DNA of 50,619 nt from DATGEP01 sp035310125 (lineage in GTDB: Bacteria; Chloroflexota; Ktedonobacteria; Ktedonobacterales; JADMIN01), in assembly GCA_035310125.1 (NCBI GenBank), contig DATGEP010000071.1:1-50619 (forward strand), in the 5' to 3' direction. Positions within the stretch are counted from its first letter, which is position 1. Every line of letters begins with the position of its first letter. Below are positions 8,467 to 17,162 of the stretch, one piece after another. Both the position numbers and the translations under genes were made by a program. The notes beneath the pieces were generated by a model. The model did not search any database, had not been told where the DNA came from, and saw only the letters and a program-made list of their open reading frames with translations.

Positions 8467-8551
8467 GACAGCCCGTAGCGGGGTGCTCCGTACGACGGGC
8501 GTTGGCGCCTCACGTTTACGTCCAAGCCGCAATTCTCACGGAGGATATGTG

Positions 8552-9397
8552 ATGACGCAGCGAGCAGCGAGCGAGCCACAACGGATCGCCTTTCAGGGCG
8601 AGCGCGGCGCTTATGGCGAAGAGGCGCTGGTGCGCTACTTCGGCGCGGAGGTCGAGCCGGTGCCGTGCGCCGGTTTCGCCGATGTTTTCGACGCGGTCGC
8701 ACGCGGGCGCGTGCAGGGCGGCCTCGTCCCCATCGAGAACTCGCAGGCGGGTAGCATCAACGAGGTCTACGATCTGCTGCGCACAGCGGGCCTCTATCTG
8801 ACCGGCGAGATCTGTCTGCCCGTGAACCACTGTCTGCTCTGCCTGCCCGGACAGTCGCTCGGCGACATTCGTCAAGTGCTCTCGCATCCGCAGGCGCTCG
8901 CGCAGTGCGACGCCTACCTGCGGACGCTGGGTGTGGAGATTACCGCCGCGTATGACACGGCGGGCAGCGCCATGCGCATCCGCGCGGAGGAGATGCATGG
9001 CGTCGCGGCGGTGGCCAGCGCCCGCGCCGCCGCACTGTACGAATTGGAAATCCTTGCCAGCGGCATCCAGACCATCCAGGACAACTACACGCGCTTCGTC
9101 GCCCTCAGCCGCCAGCCCGTCATCCCCACGCCGCCCGCCAGGACGGTGCTGCTGCTCAGCACGCCCCATACGCCCGGCGCGCTGCATGCCGCGCTCGGAG
9201 AGTTCGCCACACGCGGCATCAACCTGCTCAAGCTGGAGTCGCGCCCGTCGCGCCAGACGCCGTGGGAATACGTCTTCTACCTGGACGTGGAGGGCGCAGC
9301 GGACTCGCCGCCTGTCGCCGAGGCGCTTACCATGCTCGCTGCCAGCGCGACGCAGGTGCAGGTCTTCGGCTCGTTTCCAGCTTCACCGTCATGTTGA
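8552..9397 (+). CDS. pheA: Prephenate dehydratase
   Basis: Converts prephenate to phenylpyruvate in phenylalanine synthesis. It is a monofunctional 281-residue protein with no chorismate mutase domain. The catalytic domain runs from IAFQGERGAYGEEA through VPIENSQAGSINEVYDLL, SHPQALAQC and AAVASARAAALY to the DNYTRF motif, whose Thr is catalytic. A C-terminal ACT domain begins at RTVLLLSTPHTPGALH and carries the Phe-binding ESRPS motif, so allosteric inhibition by phenylalanine is expected. I chose ATG 8552 because it has GGAGGA just upstream. A GTG at 8414 in the same frame lies upstream of the promoter. It is divergent from the ilv operon. Confidence 0.94.
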   Translation: MTQRAASEPQRIAFQGERGAYGEEALVRYFGAEVEPVPCAGFADVFDAVARGRVQGGLVPIENSQAGSINEVYDLLRTAGLYLTGEICLPVNHCLLCLPGQSLGDIRQVLSHPQALAQCDAYLRTLGVEITAAYDTAGSAMRIRAEEMHGVAAVASARAAALYELEILASGIQTIQDNYTRFVALSRQPVIPTPPARTVLLLSTPHTPGALHAALGEFATRGINLLKLESRPSRQTPWEYVFYLDVEGAADSPPVAEALTMLAASATQVQVFGSFPASPSC

Positions 9398-9470
9398 GCG
9401 CGGCGTGGGCGGAGACGGCTGCTGTGACTCACGTGCCGCACCAACGTACGGTGCCCACGCGCCTGTGGGC

Positions 9471-9499
9471 TTGACAATCGCTCGTTTTGCCGGTACAAC
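9471..9499 (+). promoter_or_regulatory. gltB promoter
   Basis: TTGACA (9471-9476), a 17-nt spacer and TACAAC (9494-9499). The spacing is optimal and the -35 is consensus. It lies 210 nt upstream of the gltB start, which leaves a long leader containing two distinct RNA structures. Confidence 0.72.
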
Positions 9500-9516
9500 T
9501 TCCTGCGAAGGTCGAA

Positions 9517-9572
9517 TGCCACGGGAAGATCTGACCGCGAGCGGGCGCTGATTGCCCGACCGGCCCGTGGCA
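9517..9572 (+). promoter_or_regulatory. Structured leader RNA upstream of gltB (possible riboswitch-like element)
   Basis: A closing stem TGCCACGGG / CCCGTGGCA (9517-9525 with 9564-9572, 9 bp perfect) encloses a second hairpin, CGGGC / GCCCG (9542-9546 with 9554-9558). An 11-codon open frame (MPREDLTASGR) starts inside the closing stem at 9516 and has GAAGG upstream. It is not rich in Glu/Gln, so a leader-peptide mechanism is not evident. I do not recognise a known riboswitch class, and no T-box sequence is visible. Confidence 0.5.
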
Positions 9573-9590
9573 CCAGTTTCAGGCGTTGCA

Positions 9591-9638
9591 GCCTCTCTTA
9601 CCGTCCGTGATGTGCTACGGCGGGACGAGAGGCTTTTT
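9591..9638 (+). terminator. Terminator-like hairpin in the gltB leader
   Basis: GCCTCTC (9591-9597) pairs with GAGAGGC (9627-9633), with an inner GTCC/GGAC extension, and is followed directly by TTTTT. It lies between the gltB promoter and gene, so it would act as an attenuator. AGGC at 9581-9584 can pair with GCCT at 9591-9594 as a weak alternative fold that excludes the terminator. Confidence 0.65.
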
Positions 9639-9708
9639 GCATTTTCAGCGATGAAGACAGCGGGCGCCACCCTTACCACTGGAGCTGCTGTAGCCAGGAG
9701 GGTAGCCA

Positions 9709-12700
9709 ATGGATTCGCGCCAGTGTCTGTCGTCGCGTGCCGCCAAAAAGCCATGTGACGACTATCCGCTCTACGACCCGCGCTTCGAGCATGACGCCTG
9801 CGGGATGGGCTTCGTTGCCAACATCTCCGGTCGCCGCGAGCATCGCATGCTTGCGTATGCTCTCGAAGCGCTCGCCAATCTCGCCCATCGTGGCGCGCTC
9901 GACGCCGACGCCGAGACGAGTGATGGCGCGGGAGTGCTCACCCAACTTCCCTACCGCCTGTTCGCCGAATGGCTCTCCCAGCGAGACCTGTCCCCGGTGG
10001 GCGAAGGTGATCTGGCCGCCGGCATGATCTTCTTGCCGTCAGATCCATCCGCCGCCGAGAAGGCGCGCGAGCTCCTGCGGGGCGCGCTTGAAACGCGACG
10101 TATCGCCGTGCTGGGGTGGCGCGTTGTGCCGGTGCATATGGAGGCGCTGGGATCCGCCGCTCAGCGGTCGTGTCCACGCATCGAGCAGGTGCTGGTGCGC
10201 AGAGACGACGCGCTCTCATCCGGTCAGCTCGAAGACATGCTCTTTCTCGCCCGCAAGGATTTCGACGGAAGGATCCACGACGCGGGGATCGAGGGGGCGT
10301 ATGTCGCCTCACTCTCCGCTCGCACCATCGTCTACAAGGGACTCGTCACCGCCGCGAACCTGCCCGCTTTCTATCCCGATTTACGTGATGATCGCTTCGA
10401 GACGGCCCACGCCCTCTTTCACCAGCGCTACAGCACCAACACCTTCCCAAGCTGGCCGCTCGCGCAGCCGTTCCGCATGCTGGCCCATAACGGCGAGATC
10501 AACACCATCCAGGGCAACCGCAACCAGATGGCGGCCCGCGAAGCCGCGCTTGGAGACCGCTCCTGGGGCGACGGACTGCCCGCCGTCCACCCGCTGGTCG
10601 AGCCGTACGGTAGCGACTCCGCCAGCCTGGATAACGCGCTGGAGGTGCTGGCTCGCTCAGGCCGCACGGCGCCTCATGCGCTGGCGCTGCTCATTCCTGA
10701 GGCGTGGGAGGGCCGCGATGAGCTCTCGCCCGCGCTAACCGCGTTCTACCAGAGTCAGGCGCCACTGATGGAGCCATGGGACGGACCGGCGGCGCTGGTC
10801 TTCAGCGATGGCGCCGTCGCTGGGGCCGCACTGGACCGCAACGGCCTGCGCCCATTGCGCTACGTCGTCACCGAGGATGGACTGGTCATCGCCGCCTCGG
10901 AGGTCGGTGTCGTCGCGCTCGAAGAGACGTCCATCGTCACCAAGGGGCGCCTGGGGCCAGGCCAGATGCTTCTCGTGGATCCCAGGCGCGGCGCGCTCCT
11001 GGACAACCGGGCGCTCAAGGATGAGCTGGCCGCGCAAGGCCGCTACAGCCGCCCGGCTACTCGCATCATTGCTGTTCCCACGCGGGACGAGCCATGTGAG
11101 CGGACGTACGAGCCGGCGTCCGCTAATCTGCTCGTCGCGCAGGCGCTCTTTGGCTACAGCCACGAAGATGTGGAGATGGTACTGCGTCCGATGGCCGGCG
11201 AGAGCGCTGAAGCGGTCTGGAGCATGGGCGACGACACACCGCTCGCGGTCCTCTCGCGCCAGCCGCGCCCGCTCTCTAGCTACTTCAAGCAGCGCTTTGC
11301 CCAGGTGACGAACCCACCAATTGACTCGCTGCGTGAGCAATCAGTCATGTCGCTGGCAACGTACCTGGGGCCGCGCGGCAACGCGCTGACCGATCTCACT
11401 GTGCCCACTCCTCTTCTCAAACTGGAGAGTCCGCTCCTTACAGAAACCCTTCTCGCGTCCATCCTCAGCGCCGCTAGCGCGGCGCGTATCTCCGTCGCCA
11501 CTCTCGCAACGAGCTATCAGCCGGCGGATACGGATGCGGAGTCGACAGCCCTCGCTCGCGCGCTGGATGCCCTGGAAGCCGCCGCCACTGATGCGGTGCG
11601 CGCGGGCGCGGGCATCCTCGTGCTCACCGACCGCGAGATGCCGCGCGACTCTGCGCCGCTGCCGTTGCCACTTGCCGTCTCGACGATCCATGCCGCACTC
11701 GTGCGGGCCGGCCTACGCCCGCTTGTGGGCCTCATCGCGGTCACCGGGGCCGTCTGGGAGGCGCATCAGGTGGCGCTGTGTATCGGCTACGGCGCCAACG
11801 CGGTCTGTCCCTATCTCGCGCTCGACACTGTGCGCGCCCTTGCCGGCTCGCGGGGTATGGAAACCGTCACGCCGGACACAGCCAGCCAGCGCTACATAAG
11901 CGCCGTAGAGAAGGGGCTGCTCAAGATCCTGGCGCGCATGGGCCTCTCCACGCTAGAAAGCTACCTGGGGGCGCAGCTTTTTGAGTGCATCGGGCTCGCC
12001 CATGACCTCATAGAGCGCTATTTTCCCGGCACTCCATGCTCCCTCGGCGGACTGACCCTCACAGATCTCGACCGGCAGACAGGCGCACACCGCGCCGAAG
12101 CGGCGCGCCTGTCTGCCGGCGACAACGGCCTTGCCACCGCATTACTGACCGATGCGGCGGACGCGGCGCCAAAAGGCGTTCGCCCGCGTCTGGCGGACCG
12201 CGGGTACGTGCGCTTCCGCCGTAATGCCGAGTACCATGCCGCTAATCCCCAGGTGGTGCGGGCGCTGCAACAGGCGGCACGCACCGGCGATCCTGACGAC
12301 TTTCGCCGCTACACCGAGCTCGTATACAGCCGGCCACCAACGGCTATTCGCGACCTACTGGACCTGCGCGCGGGCGATGCAATGCCACTGGACGAAGTCG
12401 AGCCAGCGGAGAATATCGCGCGACGCTTCGTGACGACGGCGATGTCGCTTGGCGCGCTCAGTCCTGAGGCGCACCTGACGCTGACTCTGGGCGCCAATAG
12501 CATCGGCGGGCGCAGCAATACCGGCGAAGGCGGCGAGGAGCCAGCGTGGCAGACGGGCGAGCGCGACGGTGTCTCCACCAACAGCCGCATCAAGCAGATC
12601 GCGTCGGGGCGCTTCGGCGTGACCGCCGCGTATGTCGCGCGCGCCGAGGAGCTGGAGATCAAGATGGCGCAAGGCTCCAAGCCAGGCGAGGGCGGCCAGC

Positions 12701-14559
12701 TTCCCGCCCGCAAAGTGACGGAGATCATCGCCCGCCTGCGCCACACCACGGTCGGGATACCGCTCATCTCGCCACCTCCGCACCATGACATCTACAGCAT
12801 CGAAGATCTCGCTCAGCTCATCTACGACCTCAAGCAGGTCAACCCGCGCGCCGCCGTCGGCGTCAAGCTCGTCGCGGCGCGCGGCGTTGGCACCATCGCG
12901 GCGGGCGTCGCCAAAGCCCACGCGGATTACATTCTCATCAGCGGCCACGACGGCGGCACCGGAGCCTCCCCGCTCACCGCCATCAAGAATGTGGGCATCC
13001 CCTGGGAGGTTGGACTGGCGGAGACGCAGCAGGTGCTCCGGCTTAATGGCCTGCGTGGGCGAGTGCGGCTACGGACGGACGGCGGCCTGAAGACGGGCCG
13101 CGATATCGTCGTTGCGGCGCTGCTTGGCGCGGACGAGCTCGGCTTCGGGACGGCAGCGCTGATTGCGCTCGGCTGCGACATGGCCCGCCAGTGTCATCTC
13201 GATACGTGCCCGACTGGCATCGCCACGCAGCGCGAGGATTTGCGCAAGCGTTTTACCGGCCAGCCGGAGCATATCGCGACATTCCTGCTGGCCGTCGCGG
13301 AGGAAGCTCGGCGCATTCTCGCCTCGCTCGGCGCACGGCGAATGGACGACATCATTGGTCGCACTGTCCTCCTCACGCCACGTGTACCCACCGATGCGAG
13401 CGACGAGGTAACGCTCGCGCCGCACCTGGACCTTGCGCCGCTGCTCGCGCCGGGCGATGCTGACTCCCCGCGCCGCTACACGCCCGCCGCGCGACACGAG
13501 GAGACAAGCACAGAGAGCACGAAGCACACGGAGGACCGTAGAAAAGCAGCGGATGATGTAGGGCAGCAACGGGCCGCGCCCCGCGTGGATGGGACGACAG
13601 TTCGGCGAGACGACGGTACACCAGATACCCCGCTGCGGCGCTTTGTTCCATCCGCAAGCTCCGTGGTTATCCGTCCCTCGTTCCCGCGCGGACATGATGA
13701 ACCGCTACCGGAGCAGAAGCTGCTGGACGACGCGGCGCCTCTGCTGGAGCGTGGCGGCGGCGTCCTGCTGCACGAGCGCATCCGCAACTGTGAGCGCACG
13801 GTAGGAGCGCGTCTGGCCGGCGAGATTGCGCGACGCTGGGGCGACGGCGGCTTGCCGCGCGGCAGCATCACGCTGCACTACACGGGCAGCGCGGGCCAAA
13901 GCTTCGGCGCATTCTGCGTGCCCGGCCTGCGGCTGGTGCTGACTGGTGACGCCAACGATTACGTGGGCAAAGGCATGACCGGCGGCGAGATTGTCGTCAT
14001 GCCACCACCGCATGTCCAGTACGCACCCCACGAACAGGTGATTCTGGGTAACACGGTGCTGTACGGCGCCACGGGAGGCCTGCTCATGGCGCGGGGGCAG
14101 GCCGGTGAGCGCTTCGCCGTGCGCAATAGTGGCGCCGTCGCGGTGGTGGAGGGCGCGGGCGACCACGCCTGCGAATACATGACCGGCGGCGTCGCGGTGG
14201 TGCTTGGCCCAACTGGACGGAACTTCGGCGCCGGAATGTCGGGCGGTGTCGCGTATGTCTACGATGCGGAAAACGCCCTGCCGGCTCGCCTCAATCCACT
14301 AATGGTGCGAATAGAGCGTGTCACCAGCGCGAGCGAGGTGGAGACTCTAGCGGCACTGCTGCGCTATCACGAGCAGGCGACTCGCAGCGACCGCGCGGCG
14401 GTCCTGCTGGCGGAGTGGCCGGCGGCGCTCAACGCATTCTGGCGTGTCGTACCGAGCACGGCGGATACAAGCGCGGCGCTACCAGCCCAGGTGCGGACGC
14501 CCAACGCCGAGGCGGTGGCGCTGGCGGGATGGTCCGTGCGCCCGCGATCCCGTCCGTAA
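9709..14559 (+). CDS. gltB: Glutamate synthase, large subunit
   Basis: Makes glutamate from glutamine and 2-oxoglutarate. The 1616-residue protein begins with a short propeptide ending before the Ntn nucleophile in EHDACGMGFVA. It continues with the class-II amidotransferase domain (FHQRYSTNTFPSW, HNGEINT), a central domain, and the FMN domain (SIGGRSNTGEGGE, MAQGSKPGEGGQLP, SGHDGGTGASPL). The 3Fe-4S motif CDMARQCHLDTC and the C-terminal GXGXG beta-helix (GKGMTGGEIVV, NTVLYGATGG) follow. AGGAGG precedes the ATG. It is about 100 residues longer than usual, owing to a charged low-complexity linker at residues 1260-1330. No gltD lies nearby, so the electron donor (ferredoxin or a remote small subunit) is open. 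Confidence 0.95.
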   Translation: MDSRQCLSSRAAKKPCDDYPLYDPRFEHDACGMGFVANISGRREHRMLAYALEALANLAHRGALDADAETSDGAGVLTQLPYRLFAEWLSQRDLSPVGEGDLAAGMIFLPSDPSAAEKARELLRGALETRRIAVLGWRVVPVHMEALGSAAQRSCPRIEQVLVRRDDALSSGQLEDMLFLARKDFDGRIHDAGIEGAYVASLSARTIVYKGLVTAANLPAFYPDLRDDRFETAHALFHQRYSTNTFPSWPLAQPFRMLAHNGEINTIQGNRNQMAAREAALGDRSWGDGLPAVHPLVEPYGSDSASLDNALEVLARSGRTAPHALALLIPEAWEGRDELSPALTAFYQSQAPLMEPWDGPAALVFSDGAVAGAALDRNGLRPLRYVVTEDGLVIAASEVGVVALEETSIVTKGRLGPGQMLLVDPRRGALLDNRALKDELAAQGRYSRPATRIIAVPTRDEPCERTYEPASANLLVAQALFGYSHEDVEMVLRPMAGESAEAVWSMGDDTPLAVLSRQPRPLSSYFKQRFAQVTNPPIDSLREQSVMSLATYLGPRGNALTDLTVPTPLLKLESPLLTETLLASILSAASAARISVATLATSYQPADTDAESTALARALDALEAAATDAVRAGAGILVLTDREMPRDSAPLPLPLAVSTIHAALVRAGLRPLVGLIAVTGAVWEAHQVALCIGYGANAVCPYLALDTVRALAGSRGMETVTPDTASQRYISAVEKGLLKILARMGLSTLESYLGAQLFECIGLAHDLIERYFPGTPCSLGGLTLTDLDRQTGAHRAEAARLSAGDNGLATALLTDAADAAPKGVRPRLADRGYVRFRRNAEYHAANPQVVRALQQAARTGDPDDFRRYTELVYSRPPTAIRDLLDLRAGDAMPLDEVEPAENIARRFVTTAMSLGALSPEAHLTLTLGANSIGGRSNTGEGGEEPAWQTGERDGVSTNSRIKQIASGRFGVTAAYVARAEELEIKMAQGSKPGEGGQLPARKVTEIIARLRHTTVGIPLISPPPHHDIYSIEDLAQLIYDLKQVNPRAAVGVKLVAARGVGTIAAGVAKAHADYILISGHDGGTGASPLTAIKNVGIPWEVGLAETQQVLRLNGLRGRVRLRTDGGLKTGRDIVVAALLGADELGFGTAALIALGCDMARQCHLDTCPTGIATQREDLRKRFTGQPEHIATFLLAVAEEARRILASLGARRMDDIIGRTVLLTPRVPTDASDEVTLAPHLDLAPLLAPGDADSPRRYTPAARHEETSTESTKHTEDRRKAADDVGQQRAAPRVDGTTVRRDDGTPDTPLRRFVPSASSVVIRPSFPRGHDEPLPEQKLLDDAAPLLERGGGVLLHERIRNCERTVGARLAGEIARRWGDGGLPRGSITLHYTGSAGQSFGAFCVPGLRLVLTGDANDYVGKGMTGGEIVVMPPPHVQYAPHEQVILGNTVLYGATGGLLMARGQAGERFAVRNSGAVAVVEGAGDHACEYMTGGVAVVLGPTGRNFGAGMSGGVAYVYDAENALPARLNPLMVRIERVTSASEVETLAALLRYHEQATRSDRAAVLLAEWPAALNAFWRVVPSTADTSAALPAQVRTPNAEAVALAGWSVRPRSRP
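13494..13548 (+). repeat. In-frame insertion resembling an intergenic cacggag/cacagag repeat inside gltB
   Basis: A run almost free of T reads as short units of the type GAGGAGACAAG, CACAGAGAG, CACGAAG and CACACGGAGG. It encodes part of the hydrophilic HEETSTESTKHTEDRRK linker between the FMN and GXGXG domains of GltB. Its reverse complement resembles the CTCCGTGTGCTTCGTG-type repeats common between genes in many environmental bacteria. The reading frame is kept. The boundaries are approximate and the repeat assignment is by recognition, not by alignment. Confidence 0.4.
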
Positions 14560-14802
14560 CAGGCTGGCGACGGCGTCCAGTATCGGGTCACTCACGCGGA
14601 TGGTCAGGCGGCGCGATACTATGCGAGCGGCGGGAAGCGCGGCGAGGGAAACACATCCAACGAGGCGATGAACATGGGAGGGTGATCGTGGCTCGTCCGG
14701 CGAGCTTGCCTCATCCCGCCCATCAGGCTCATACCGTATGCGGCCGACGGTGGGCATACAGTGTCACGACCCTCCAACTGAGAGCGCCTGCTCGTGCTTC
14801 TC

Positions 14803-15333
14803 CTACTGCTCACCGCCCTTGCCCATTTGCGCGTTCAGCTCGGCGCGCAACGCCTGCCAGCGTTCGCGGCGAGTCATCATATTGTGCCGCATCTCTTCCA
14901 GTCCGGCCCGCTTCTCATCCACCAGCAGCAACAGATGTTCCTGCTGCGCCTCAAGCCGATCCAGCAATTCCAGACGGGCCCTCGGATCCGGCTCCTGTAT
15001 CCAGGCAGCCCGCACGTGCTCGCGTTCCTCCTCGGCCTGAGCAATCTCGCGAATTTCGGCAAGCGAGAATCCCAGCAGCTTCTTCAGCCGCTTGATGCGC
15101 TCAAGCTCCTGAATGTCGTGCGCGCTATACAGCCGGTAGCCGCCCTCCGTGCGGCTCGGCGCCGCCAGCAGCCCAATCTCCTCATAGTAGCGCAAGGTAC
15201 GTTTTGTCAGACCCGTACGCGCGGCCACCTGCTCGATACGCAGATACTCCTCGCCGCCACCGGCTGGCTCCGTCTGAGAGCGCCGCGCTGGTCCATGCTT
15301 CACGATATTGTGAACGTCGTCATCCGTTACCAT
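14803..15333 (-). CDS. MerR-family transcriptional regulator
   Basis: DNA-binding regulator of 176 residues. The winged HTH is at residues 27-75 or so (YLRIEQVAARTGLTKRTLRY, EEIGLLAAPSRTEGGYRLY). It is followed by a long charged helix suited to the MerR antiparallel coiled coil (EIREIAQAEEE through RRERWQALRAEL). There are no Cys residues in the C-terminal part, so it is unlikely to be a metal sensor of the MerR/CueR/ZntR type; the effector is unknown. ATG 15333 with AGAAGG 8 nt upstream is preferred over a GTG at 15342. It is divergent from purF. The 243 nt between gltB and this gene hold no gene I can support. Confidence 0.85.
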   Translation of the reverse strand: MVTDDDVHNIVKHGPARRSQTEPAGGGEEYLRIEQVAARTGLTKRTLRYYEEIGLLAAPSRTEGGYRLYSAHDIQELERIKRLKKLLGFSLAEIREIAQAEEEREHVRAAWIQEPDPRARLELLDRLEAQQEHLLLLVDEKRAGLEEMRHNMMTRRERWQALRAELNAQMGKGGEQ

Positions 15334-15424
15334 ATCCGCCACCTTCTGGCCTCATCGCCCGCGGTGGCGCACGCCCTTTGCTCGAGCGCTCCGCCGGGTG
15401 TCATACTGATGCATCCTCATTGTG

Positions 15425-15454
15425 CCACATCATTGTGGTCACTCCTCAGTATAA
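15425..15454 (-). promoter_or_regulatory. merR -10 element and adjacent palindrome
   Basis: The minus strand has TATACT at 15448-15453. Ten nt further downstream is the perfect 14-bp dyad CCACA-TCAT-TGTGG (15425-15438). It lies between the -10 and the merR start and could be an autoregulatory operator. No clear -35 is visible. Confidence 0.4.
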
Positions 15455-15530
15455 CATTTCCGTTCGCGTGAGTGTTGGGAGATGCCGTGAAGTGTCCACA
15501 TGGTTTCCAGCGACTCGTCAGTCCCGCTGT

Positions 15531-15560
15531 TTGCCGATTCGCCGCGCTATCGTGTAGAAT
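15531..15560 (+). promoter_or_regulatory. Probable purF promoter
   Basis: TTGCCG (15531-15536), an 18-nt spacer and TAGAAT (15555-15560). If used, transcription starts after the ATG at 15500, which supports a GTG start for purF at 15617 or 15623. No purine riboswitch is recognisable in the short leader. Confidence 0.5.
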
Positions 15561-15622
15561 CGGGAGGGACCGCCGCCCAGAGTGGCGATCAACACCCTCA
15601 AGAGCGGAAGCGAGGTGTGCGC

Positions 15623-17143
15623 GTGCGAAACGGCGCCGTTGCGGATGTTTGCGCCGGCGATGACCAGCCTCACTCCAGCGTGAGCCAGTGGGACACGGAG
15701 GAGTGGCCGGATCGCCCACGAGAAGCCTGCGGTGTCTTTGGCATCTACGCGCCGGGCGAAGATGTCGCTCGCGTCACTTATTTCGGTCTCTACGCATTGC
15801 AGCATCGCGGGCAGGAGAGCGCAGGCATCGCCACCAGCGATGGCGCCGCGCTGCACCTACACCGCCAGATGGGTCTTGTCGCCCAGGCATTCACCGAGCA
15901 GGACCTCGCCGGTCTGCCCGGCACTCTTGCAATCGGCCACACACGCTACTCCACAACTGGCTCCAGTCTCATCGAGAACGCGCAGCCTTTCAGGCTGGAG
16001 GGTACGCTTGGCCCCTTCGCGCTGGCGCATAACGGCAACCTGACCAATACCGACACATTACGCGACCGGCTACTTGCCGAAGGTGAAACGCTGGAAACCA
16101 GCAGCGACAGCGAAATTATCGGCCGGCTCATCGCCATCGCGCCGGGCGCAACCTACGTCGAGAAGCTGCGCCGCGTTATGCCGACCCTCCAGGGCGCCTA
16201 TAGTCTCGCCATTCTCACGCTCGATAGCGTCATCGGTGTGCGCGACCAGTATGGCGTGCGCCCACTCACCATCGGACGCTTGCAGAATCACTGGGTGCTC
16301 GCCTCCGAGACCTGCGCCATCGAGACGGTCGGCGGCGAAGCCATTCGCGATGTGGTACCCGGCGAGATTGTCGTTCTCAGCGGCGACGGCGCGGATGGCA
16401 TGCGGGCGCATACGGGCATCGCGCCAGTGGCCTCGGGCGCCTGCCTCTTCGAATACATCTATTTCGCCCGCCCCGACAGCGTCATCAGCGGCAAGTCGCT
16501 CTATCTCGCCCGCCAGCGGATGGGTGCGCGCCTTGCCGAAGAGTTCCCCGTGCCTGCCGACATGGTGATCGGCGTACCGGACTCCGCGACGCCTGCCGCT
16601 GCTGGATACGCTGCCGCTCGCGGTCTGCCGTATGCCGACGGTCTCATCAAGAACCGCTACATTGGGCGCACGTTCATTCAGCCCGATCAGCGCCTGCGCC
16701 AGCTTGGCGTCAAGATGAAGTTCAACGCGCTTGGCGCCGTTCTAGGCGGGAAGCGTGTCGTCATGATTGACGATAGCGTGGTGCGCGGCACGACGGTGCG
16801 GCCGCTGGTGAAGCTGCTCAAGGACGCGGGCGCCGCCGAGGTGCATCTGGGTATCACCTCGCCGCCGTTCCGCTGGCCCTGTTATCTGGGACTGGATGTC
16901 GCCCAGCGCGACCAGCTCATCGCGGCGCGCCTGCCCGATGTCGAATCCATCGCGCGGGAAATCGGCGTGGACAGCCTGCGGTACCTGAGCCTTGATGGAC
17001 TCATCGCGGCCATTGATCTGCCTCGCTCGCGCTTCTGCACCGGCTGTTTCACTGGCCGCTATCCCATGCCCGTGCAGATGTCGCTGCCTGACCGTCTCTC
17101 GCTGGAGCGTGAGCAAGCCGCGTCCGGCGCTCCGGTCGGGTAG
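15623..17143 (+). CDS. purF: Amidophosphoribosyltransferase
   Basis: Transfers the glutamine amide to PRPP, the first step of purine synthesis. The Ntn nucleophile Cys is in EACGVFGIYAPGED; TRYSTTG and HNGNLTN follow in the glutaminase domain. The C-terminal phosphoribosyltransferase domain has VMIDDSVVRGTT. Cys residues at CLFEYIYFARPDS, PCYLGLD and FCTGCFTGRYP match the four 4Fe-4S ligands of B. subtilis-type PurF, so an oxygen-sensitive cluster and a processed propeptide are expected. I prefer GTG 15623 (506 aa; CGAGGTG upstream). The same frame is open from ATG 15500, which has no ribosome site and lies upstream of the promoter. Confidence 0.94.
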   Translation: MRNGAVADVCAGDDQPHSSVSQWDTEEWPDRPREACGVFGIYAPGEDVARVTYFGLYALQHRGQESAGIATSDGAALHLHRQMGLVAQAFTEQDLAGLPGTLAIGHTRYSTTGSSLIENAQPFRLEGTLGPFALAHNGNLTNTDTLRDRLLAEGETLETSSDSEIIGRLIAIAPGATYVEKLRRVMPTLQGAYSLAILTLDSVIGVRDQYGVRPLTIGRLQNHWVLASETCAIETVGGEAIRDVVPGEIVVLSGDGADGMRAHTGIAPVASGACLFEYIYFARPDSVISGKSLYLARQRMGARLAEEFPVPADMVIGVPDSATPAAAGYAAARGLPYADGLIKNRYIGRTFIQPDQRLRQLGVKMKFNALGAVLGGKRVVMIDDSVVRGTTVRPLVKLLKDAGAAEVHLGITSPPFRWPCYLGLDVAQRDQLIAARLPDVESIAREIGVDSLRYLSLDGLIAAIDLPRSRFCTGCFTGRYPMPVQMSLPDRLSLEREQAASGAPVG

Positions 17144-17162
17144 CACACGAAGAGGAGCTGAT

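Noticed and set aside
9499..9660. T-box riboswitch in the gltB leader
   Set aside because: No AGGGTGGNACCGCG-like T-box sequence is present, although the layout of leader plus terminator is similar.
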